NCBI RefSeq assembly: GCF_921293095.1
Contig: NC_060259.1
Location: 41,831,812-41,895,811, forward strand
Direction: 5' to 3'
Length of the DNA: 64,000 bases
Origin: Ischnura elegans
Taxonomy: Eukaryota > Arthropoda > Insecta > Odonata > Coenagrionidae
This document shows, one piece after another, positions 55,937-64,000 of the stretch. How positions within the stretch are numbered: position 1 is the stretch's first letter; each line of letters starts with the position of its first letter. The position numbers and the translations under genes are program-made. Under the pieces are notes generated by a model. That model worked only from the letters and a program-made list of their open reading frames with translations. It searched no databases and was not told the origin of the DNA.

Positions 55937-57218
55937 ACTAAATATGAAATGTTTTCATCAAAGATGATACTAAGATAAGATTTTCAAATCTGAAATGCTG
56001 GAAAATATTCACAAGGATACATTTTGTGAAACCTGAAAATTCCAAAATGATAGCACAAGTTTCTTTGAGTATAAGTTTTCACTGAGTAATGCGTGGCGAA
56101 AGAGGTCTCGTCTGGAGGTACTAATGTGTCTTTTGAAAACAATATCAATTAAATGCCTTAAGGCTCGATTACTGAAACAACTTGGCGTATCGTTTTTAAT
56201 AATGGGTGATACCAATAAGTGAAGCATTCTATTAATCAGATTCTTGAGGTTGATTTTAGAGAGCTCCATTTTTCCATTGGACTATATCTTTACATTGTTA
56301 TCTTCCTTGTTATTATTTAAAATTATGAGACATTTGAGCTCTAAAATAAAAAGTCGATGAACACAGCTCTAAGCAGTAATTAACTAGCCGGCTCTCTTCA
56401 TTCTAACGTCATTAGCGACATTAATGAGAACTTGCAAAAACGTGAAGGATGCCAAGAAAAATCTTGTTTGCCAGTTTTATCGAACTTAGACAGCAATGTT
56501 CAAGTTTTAAACCTCATTGTCTCGCCAAGTTACATCAATTTGAGTCGTCGTGAATTGAGGTTGGGAGTAGGTGGCGTGTTTGGTGATGGTTGATGGTGCG
56601 GAATCCGATGATCGCCTTTTCTTTGCTCGGTTGGTGCAAGGCGGGCAGACTGGGTGGGCGCGACCCGGAGCGGAGGAGTGCGGCCTCCGCCACGTGGGGG
56701 CGTCTCCAGACCCACGCGGCAGCCTCTCTTTCGGCGCCATAGAAGACCAACGGACAGTTTGGCAGATTTGGGCCCACGATACACTCACTTGTGGCTTTTG
56801 AGATATGATTCTAAGAAGATATTTTGCATGAATGATTCCAACACAATCGGTTTTGCCGCGGACTTAATGAAATATTATAATAATTTTAAATATATGAAAA
56901 ATAATATAAAGGCATGACAAGCTTTATAAAGCACACTTCCTGAGAAGGGTTTCGCAGCCCTGTTGTGTTGTTATCTCCATGTTGTTCGACGATTGCAATG
57001 TGGTTTATGTTGATAGTGACTTTATGCGACTAATGAAAGCATTTGGAAGCTATGATACGCATTTGCCAGAAACCTCATTAGCAACATAGAAGGATGCCAT
57101 ATGATTTAAAAACGTGTTGAGTTGGCAAGAAAAATTTTGTTTATCAGTTTTATTGAAACTATAGAGCAATTAAAAATAATTTCCTTCGAAACACAGTTGA
57201 ACACCTAATTGCGAAGCA
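55937..57218. other. No assigned gene; GC-rich patch at 56.57-56.77 kb
   Basis: Several short frames overlap in the GC-rich patch without motifs. Elsewhere the DNA is AT-rich. Phrases resembling each other occur near 56,450 (GCCAAGAAAAATCTTGTTTG) and 57,127 (GGCAAGAAAAATTTTGTTTA), so the area may hold an old duplicated repeat. Confidence 0.35.
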
Positions 57219-57220
57219 TA

Positions 57221-57608
57221 CAGGGTGGAGGAAACTTGTGTCACGGCATTTTTACCCTGGATAGCCGATGCCAATAGGAACCAAAATTTCGAATGATGTG
57301 TAGGTCGAAAACGTACCATTTTTAAACTACAGAAACTTTGAACCAAGCACTCCGATTGGCCGCGAGTTTGTCGTGTTGCCAGATGCTCTGGGCAACTCAT
57401 GACTTCGAATGCTTTGCCTGCCAGAGATCGCGATGTATTCAAGGCATCCGGCAACAGGGTAAACTCGCGGCCAATCGGATTGCTTGGCTACATGTTTCTT
57501 TTGTTTGAAAATGGTGCTTTTTCGACATAAACATCATCAGTAATTTTAGTTCCTTCTGGCATCAGCTATCCAGGTTAGCATACCGTGGCTAAATTTTTCT
57601 CCACCCTA
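57221..57608. mobile_element. MITE with ~180-bp inverted arms, TA flanks
   Basis: The element begins CAGGGTGGAGGAAAC and ends in the complement of TAGGGTGGAGAAAAA. Both arms carry, in inverted order, CCTGGATAGC[CT]GATGCCA, a GTCGAAAA block and ATCCGATTGGCCGCGAGTTT. TA borders it at 57219-57220 and 57609-57610. It is almost entirely stem, with a loop near 57,390-57,430. TA flanks fit a Tc1/mariner-type MITE; the family is not certain. Confidence 0.75.
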
Positions 57609-57610
57609 TA

Positions 57611-58970
57611 CGCGCTGGCGGAACAAGCGCCTAAAAATGTAATTTGATGAGATGACATTGAACTAATATTTGTACCTTATATAGATGAGTTGGTTGTGCA
57701 AATATTATGGACAATATAGTTGAAATGAGTGTGTCCGGATTCATGAAATTAAAATGCCATTTGAAGGTGGAAGTAAAACAAACTATACGGAAGGGATGTA
57801 AAGAACCTCCACGGGATAACACCTGTTTTCCCTCCTGTTTATGATTGCCCTAGGCATTCCAAAAACCGGTTTCTCACATGTTATCTTTCCAACTTTAATT
57901 GGTAATTGGATTTCGAGTCTTCGGGCGCATTCAATTAAGCCAATTAGTAACTGAACTGTTCCATATTTTGACAAATCTAAGTAGCGAGATCTTGATGTGT
58001 TTGAAGCAGTGTTTCAAATTTGTGTTACAATTGATATTTTTGTCAAGCATAAAAAGTCCTAGAAATGGACTCGGATTTCATTGCAGATGTGACAGGAAAA
58101 GAATAATTTTTTTATAATGTGAGTTTGAGATATTAATGAGTCTCAATAGCTATTTATAGAAAAAATGTGAAGGTTCGGCCAAACAAAAACGTAATATGGC
58201 ATTTTGGTGTTCCACAATGTGTAATTAAGTAAAATACTGGTGGCATGCTGAAAGAAATATGGCACAAGTTAGGGAAACGGGGACGAATATATGCCTACCA
58301 CCGCCTGGTCCACGGCGGGAAGAGCCATATCAGTCGGATTGACCCGTTGGCGGCGCCACGATCGGGGTCACGGACGAGTTAAGGACCGTTCGGCTGTTTT
58401 CGACTGGGCGCGTGAAATTTCCTGGCTCGCTCGTCGCAATAAGTCAGTTAATCCACTTACGCAAATGTGATGATGGCTTACTGGACTGTCGTCGTCCTAC
58501 GCCTTGGTCGCGGTGTCTGCTTCCACGGTTCTGCGAAGGGAGTATGCAGAGCCCCGACGGACGGGCGGGAAAGAGGAGACCAGTTCTCGACTCATATGCT
58601 CCTCGGAAAGAGGAGACACTCAAAGGTTAACTTTCTCTTAGGGGTTTCTCTCAAGGTCGGCAAACAGGTTCAAGTTCATCGACTCGGTCACCGTCGATTT
58701 GACATTCCAGGACTCTTATGTACTCTCATGTCCGGCCATTCTCTACATTTCGCCATTGTTAATCAACAATCTATATTGCTTTGCGGTGGAATCATAATTA
58801 AAACGCGGAGGGAACGTTTTTTTTTCTAATACTGCGTTCTTTAAGAGTGGGATTCCACTTATGTCGCAGCTCTTTTTTCGGGGTGTCACCTCAAGGAACC
58901 TGGTCATACGCCGGAGAAACTGTTGTGGAGCATAAATCTAGGCGGACGGCATCTGAAAACGCATTGATTT
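57611..58970. other. No assigned gene; CpG-rich patch at 58.28-58.62 kb
   Basis: The patch (CCACGGCGGG, TTGGCGGCGCCACGATCGGG) may be a small CpG island. Frames through it (72 and 120 codons) have no recognisable content. Confidence 0.35.
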
Positions 58971-59362
58971 CATATTGAAATAAATACTAGCAATTTTCCA
59001 CGGTTATAAAATTTGTTACGACCTAGGTGTCAACGTTACTACATCATCTTCAAGGTACAAATGGTGTGAAGTGCATTCAATATGTACAATTTTAACCGGA
59101 GTGGGGAAAGTAAGGGGAGAGTGAAGGGGTAGGAGATGGGAAAAACTGAAGAAGAATCCCATTTTCCAATCTCCTCCCCCTCCTCACTCCCCTTAATTCT
59201 TCCACTCCATTTAGAAATGGTATAAATTGACTGCACTAGATACCATTTGTGCCTTGAAGATGATGAAGTAACATTGAAACTTAGTCGTAATAAATTTTAT
59301 TAACGTGGGAAATTGCAAGCATTTATTTCAATATGATTAATTCCGCTCCATCACGCTTGAAT
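58971..59362. mobile_element. Inverted-repeat element of the 17.1/18.5-kb hairpin family
   Basis: Arms 58971-59074 and 59231-59335 face each other; the loop (59075-59230) itself holds a purine stretch GGGGAAAGTAAGGGGAGAG and an inverse CTCCTCCCCCTCCTCACTCC. The right arm reads GCCTTGAAGATGATGAAGTA, ACATTGAAAC and then TTAGTC, a stem plus GAAAC plus GTC order like a degenerate hammerhead. The following ATTCCGCTCCATCACGCTTG (59,340-59,360) also ends the copies at 17.1 and 18.7 kb, so that boundary belongs to the family. Confidence 0.6.
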
Positions 59363-60757
59363 CTACGTATTTTATTAGTTAATTTATTGTTTTTGTACGT
59401 TTCACCGTATAAAATTCTTCTTCCGCAAGTTCTTACGTTTTTTACCTATCCTTATGGACTGAATGTTATCTGCCACAGTCACTGATTCCAGATATCTATC
59501 ATGAAATCGTGGCAGAGGCGAATTAAAGTCATCATTTCGGGGGTTCACTATATCCACGTCACCTCGTTGGTGTCCGATACATCTCAGCGATAATGCGTCT
59601 GGCGTCTGATATGCATAGATAAGTGGATTTCAGATATTCTCCAATGGAATTTAAACATTTTTATTAAGCTGGTGAAATAAAAATTTGTATTGGAGAGCCA
59701 TCTTAATGATCACCATCAACATACGGCCGGGGGGCCCTGCCTTCCGCGTTCCGGTTGGAATGCTCTTCTCAAGTCTCCTCAAATCTCATCCCGGGTGCCT
59801 TTCTTTTTCTCAAAACCCCGAAAATCATTGGCTCCACCACAGTTACACAGGTACTTGAAAAAGAAATTTCTACACGATTGCAGCCGAGAGGAGGTGTTAA
59901 TGAGTACCATCCATCTATACCTTCACTCATCGGGAAACCCGTTGAATCTTTATTATATGACGCATCATCCTCATTAAACGGCCGTCTTTTGTCTTTTTTC
60001 GTGACGAATAACTCAAGTTATCATCTTAATATTTTTATGCATGTATGTCATATGCGTACGGAACTTTGCCAGCATTTATCTGTGCCTCGAATTCCTCTAT
60101 AGAATTTAAATATCAGAAAATACTGAGGTAAAATTTTCAAATTTGATTTACAAGCAATTTTTCTCTATGATCTGGATGTTTCAGATGATAGTGTAAATTT
60201 TAAAGAAATAATTCGTCACGAGAAAGTAGCGGTCGTGCGGGAGTCATTCGCCGGAGTAATCTGCGAATTTTCACATTCGGAAAAGATTACTGTTACGGAA
60301 TGCGATTAAAATTCGTGATGAAGATGTTTCTTGGGAACATTCCACGCACTCACTCGGATGAATCACTTTGGTGAGAGCGACTCACGGGAGCACGCTGGCT
60401 GGAAATTGGCTCTGTGTCATCGGGGTCACTGATTAAGCACTCGCGGGGGCAGCCTCTCTCCTCCTTGCTCGCGTGGCGGCGCCACCTGCGGAGGCTGCGG
60501 CACCCGGCGTGGGTGCGGCGACGCGAGTGCCCGCCTCCGCTCCCGCGGCCTGGCTCCGAGGCTGGGGCGGACGTGTCGTCACCGCCGTGACCAATATCGC
60601 CTTTTGCGTGGAACTAATTGGATTTCTCTCGAGGCCGTGACGTCACAAATACGCAGCAGTCGAAGTTCGAAGGTTCCGATGAAGTCACAGCCTCAGAACT
60701 TGGTGATTTCCTCGTGGCTGGGATCTTATCCGGCTCGTCCACAAAAGGAAAGAAATA
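59363..60757. other. No assigned gene; CpG island-like patch at 60.43-60.6 kb
   Basis: The 170-base patch around GTGGCGGCGCCACCTGCGG and GGCACCCGGCGTGGGTGCGG is dense in CpG and short inverted pairs. It may mark a promoter. Frames at 59,690-60,100 are short and unassigned. Confidence 0.35.
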
Positions 60758-60840
60758 TGGTAGCGTGGTGGCATACTGGGTAGAGAAGTGGACTACTGAC
60801 GTAGGGGTTCCCGGTTCAAATCCTGGGAGAAGCCTTTGAA
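60758..60840 (+). mobile_element. SINE head with intact B box
   Basis: GTAGCGTGGTGGCATACTGG with GTAGAGAAG is an A-box head. CCCGGTTCAAATCCTGGG 35 bases later is a canonical B box in a pairing T arm. The D and anticodon parts do not fold as a real tRNA, so this is a SINE head rather than a tRNA gene. Confidence 0.7.
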
Positions 60841-61030
60841 CACCCTCAAATCCTCGTTGGGCGAGATGGCCGGGTGATAGAAAAAGATAGAAATGGGTGT
60901 GGCTGAATATAATTTTTTTCCTTCTCGAATAGGCGTACTCAAAATATCGTCTTTCATCGCTCTAAATTCACCACCCCCGCTAACACGAATCATCCATGGG
61001 CTACGAGCATTCATTCAAGCTAAAGATTCT

Positions 61031-61187
61031 TCAGGTATGTCGTATGGAAGTTTACGCTAAAAACAGTGGCAGAAGGTAAAATAATCATCACAATTCATTG
61101 AATTATGTTTCAGATATGTCGTATGGAAGTTTACGCTAAAAACAGTGGCAGAAGGTAAAATAATCATCACAATTCATTGAATTATGT
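61031..61187. repeat. Near-perfect 79-bp tandem duplication
   Basis: The unit starting TCAGGTATGTCGTATGG (61031-61109) is repeated at once from 61110 (TCAGATATGTCGTATGG). I see one difference near the start and none over the following 70 bases. Such identity points to a recent duplication. The unit has no coding frame. Confidence 0.9.
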
Positions 61188-62966
61188 CTTTATTTCCGAG
61201 CGAGTAATTACTGCTTGTGTATAACAGTCGCTCAGGAGTATTTTCCATACAGTACAGCGTATTATTTCCTGTGCGATCGATTAGTTCCAAAGATTTTAGG
61301 TGCCTAAGTGAATAATAATGAAAAATTTAAAGGATAAATGAATATATTGGGTTATCTTTAAACTATCATTGTTTTTCAACTAGTTTTCAGAGTTTAATTC
61401 ACACGTTATACCAAGTTTCATTTTACTTATTTGCATCAACCCCTCGATGAGAGGAGTGCAAGGAATACTTCCCCACAGAACGCGCAACGCCGTGAACCTG
61501 AACTCGTTGCTTGCATGGTGTGGATAACCTCGAGGAGTCTCTCTCTTCTTCCGTGCAGATAAATTTACGAGCATGGAGACTGCGCCCCTTGTTCCCTTTC
61601 TTGTGTGAGCAGCCGGGAATGAGAGCGTGTACCTGCTACGTTCACGTGGATCCCTCGCTCGCGAAAACCGTTAGGAAACGCGGAAATCAAACACCCATGC
61701 TTGGGTCCGCTGCTGATCAAGTGAGAAGTGAATGATTGATTAATTATCGTCCTCTATTCGTTATTAATAAACACAGCTGATACAATTTCATTTGTTCAAG
61801 AATTGTATTCTTTCACAAATTCAAGTTACAATTGTTACTTTTTGGGTGCATTTTGTGGAGAGACGTATTTGGATGCATTTTACAGACTCCGTTTCGTCTT
61901 TAAATTGTTTACTTTGAGTACATGAACTCGAATATTCTTCTCATAACCACAATGACGTCAAAGACCACGCGGTCAGAATAAAGAGCCTGTTCTAACTTGT
62001 CCCGTGCATTCCTTACAGTTCTGTTCCGTTGAAGCTTTTAATGCACATGTTCCTGAGCTCGCTCGAGTTTATGTATCGTGCCTTTAGCCATTTAATTTAC
62101 AATTTTATGAACATCGCGCTATTGGGACAATTAAACTACTACACATGGTCGATGACTAGATGGTCTCTCTGAGCATACTTGGATACGAAACTCCCTAGAT
62201 TAAGCGTCAGAGTGATGAAGCGAAGCGGGGCCTACCAAGGCATTGTGTGCATTGTCTTTTCATTCGCGTGAATCAGGAAGGGTTTAGAAGTTCTCACGGG
62301 AGGCAAGGATGAAAAGGCAAGAAATGGTCGCTCTTGGCGAGCGTGGGACGTCAGACTTCGAGAGGTCAGAGCCACTTTCAAAGAAATGAGTGAGTGATGC
62401 CGTGAACGAATTCAAAGAAGCATCGCTTCTCTGGCGTCACCCGCTGAAAATACGCGCGGGAATTCATAATGAAGGAAATCTTTGGCTCTGACCGGAAATG
62501 TTCTATCTCGTCCATTTTAGCAAAAATAATTGAACGTTAAACTTTAAACTTCCACTTTATAATAAATTTGGCATTATAGTTCATTGAATTAATGTTTAAA
62601 AAAATAGCTTTGCGTGGAATAGGATTGGTTCTGGATTTCCTTTGGCAGAGCTCAATTTAGGGAGAAAATTTAAGAGGATCATGTGAATGGGACAGTGAAA
62701 ACGCGAGTCATATCAATGAAACCTAATTTCAAATTTCATAGCTAACATATACAAGAACAACCATCAACCTGCGCCCATTGGACCAAGATTAAAATAGTGC
62801 AATCTGCGATCACGTGATAGGTCTGATTAGCGGACTACGACGTCAGCGTTTGTTTCACGATGTTCATGTCGAAATTTTTTGGATTAAATTTATTGTTTGC
62901 AAAGAAAAAGTTCCAGAAGTTTAATGAAATCTTTTTTTTTTCATTCGCCAACTTTTCTCATTACCC
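61188..62966. other. No recognisable feature
   Basis: AT-rich DNA. Frames near 61,380-61,735 are short and have no motif. Confidence 0.4.
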
Positions 62967-62974
62967 ACGATAAT

Positions 62975-63331
62975 CAGTGGCGCCGACTCCATGGGGCCTG
63001 AGGGGGCCCGAGCCCCCTCAAAGATTCGTTTGGGGGGGGGCGGAGCCCCCTCAATAATTCAAGAAAATAATTAAGTTATATTATGCTTTGTGAAATCACA
63101 TAAATATATTTGTTATTTTTATTTCCCATGTTTGACGATAGTTACCTTTTAAAATAAATTCAACAATGTATGTTGAAACAAATAATTATAAGGTTAAGCA
63201 GGTTAACTGAATCAAGTGGTGACAATCATGGTAGTGTTTCTGTGCTGCGACACACTTTGAATTTAACCTCTTCCTGGGGCAAGACCTCCGATATGGGCCC
63301 CCCCAATATTTTTTATAAGTCGGCGCCCCTG
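62975..63331. mobile_element. hAT MITE, family C copy 2, perfect 8-bp duplication
   Basis: Ends CAGTGGCGCCGACTCCATGG and AAGTCGGCGCCCCTG. ACGATAAT is duplicated exactly at 62967-62974 and 63332-63339. The GGGGGCCCGAGCCCCCTC block next to the left end and the CCCCCCAATATTTTTTATAA block next to the right end are found in reverse in 30625-30888. At 357 bases it is the longest hAT copy here; no frame. Confidence 0.95.
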
Positions 63332-63339
63332 ACGATAAT

Positions 63340-64000
63340 ACTGAAGTAGGCATTTTAATTTTGGCCGCATATTTGGTGTACTGCGTTACCCTCTTGAGTA
63401 TTCTTGTATATATTTACTCTGATTTGAAAATTTGACCACTTTCGGGGCCTGAGGCATGCTAGAAATGTGTCAAGATTCAGTGTTCTACTTATAATTGCGA
63501 AATATTTGCTATTTTTTAAATTAAATCCTTCACGCTGAGTTAGAAAAAAAATTCTGTACATAAGGTTGATGGGATAACTTTAAATTAGGATCCTACATAT
63601 CCTTCTGATTTACCGCCAAAGTTAAATGGTGCTTATTAGAACAATAATAGATTGACATGGAGACTTTTAGGTGATTTAAGGAAAAGGGCAGCTTTTGTAA
63701 GGCATCATCATTACGTTGTGATTTTTTGGTGGAAGTTATCAACCTTTCATCTGGTTTGATGCAACCTTCCACTCTACGCATGTATCGGCATATATTTATT
63801 CTTCAAGTCGGCATGTAATTTTTGTATTATATTTATTCCTTTAAATCTCAATGAACGTGACTCAGGGAGTATAAGGCTGATGAAATCACCCGCAAGGCCA
63901 GAAAGAATGCGAAATTATGAGTAAAAATTGCGCAAGTGCGGAAGAGTACGATTCAGGGGAAAGTGGAAGCTATCTGCGTAAATGCATGATTTCTCTTCAA
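63340..64000. other. No recognisable feature to window end
   Basis: AT-rich DNA with two short minus-strand frames that carry no motif. Confidence 0.4.

Noticed and set aside
60758..60840. Genuine tRNA gene
   Set aside because: A and B boxes are present but the D and anticodon arms do not fold properly; kept as a SINE head.
1..64000. CRISPR arrays, operons or bacterial features
   Set aside because: No regularly spaced repeats with unique spacers, no dense coding and no ribosome-binding patterns; the window is plainly eukaryotic.

Overview
The window reads as non-coding, repeat-rich chromosomal DNA from an animal, most likely an arthropod (probably an insect). I found no operons and no compact gene set. 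Background is AT-rich, interrupted by short CpG-rich islands. The transposon fauna (LINE fragments, tRNA-derived SINEs, hAT miniature elements, a pogo-like element, a Copia LTR element, Penelope-like hairpins) is what large arthropod genomes carry. The species cannot be told from the sequence. Most open frames in the window are chance frames in repeats or GC-rich DNA.

Host gene content: one credible candidate. At 29478-29526 (+), in the strongest CpG-rich stretch (about 28,900-30,330), a short exon encodes a signal-peptide-like start (MAMLLLPLLVLIAGRR) in a good initiation context and ends at a consensus phase-1 donor, GAG|GTGAGT. I find no second exon to the right, so 29.5-64 kb may be its first intron; that is inference. 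Other CpG-rich patches (about 23.5, 27.2, 32.5, 37.1, 52.1, 58.4 and 60.5 kb) are only possible promoters.

Left part (1-16 kb): a 0.55-kb dispersed repeat occurs twice, the second copy split by a LINE with a target-site duplication. Also here are a complete SINE, a pogo-like MITE, an internally deleted Copia element with both LTRs and a 5-bp duplication, a 3.0-kb element with about 640-bp terminal inverted repeats, two opposed fragments of one LINE family (one split by a perfect hAT MITE), and a 1.4-kb CACTG-ended element with six evenly built subterminal palindromes and a possible first exon.

Middle (16-38 kb): more LINE and SINE pieces, Penelope-like or ribozyme-like inverted repeats, several hAT MITEs with 8-bp duplications, a Harbinger-like MITE (TAA duplication), a foldback element and a tRNA-Lys-like relic.

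Right (38-64 kb): further hAT MITEs, a decayed LTR-retrotransposon gag/protease remnant near 44.5 kb, a possible 1.8-kb inverted-repeat element, hairpin elements at 51, 55.8, 57.4 and 59.2 kb, and a recent 79-bp tandem duplication. The hAT copies fall into paired families, which indicates repeated mobilisation by transposases encoded elsewhere.
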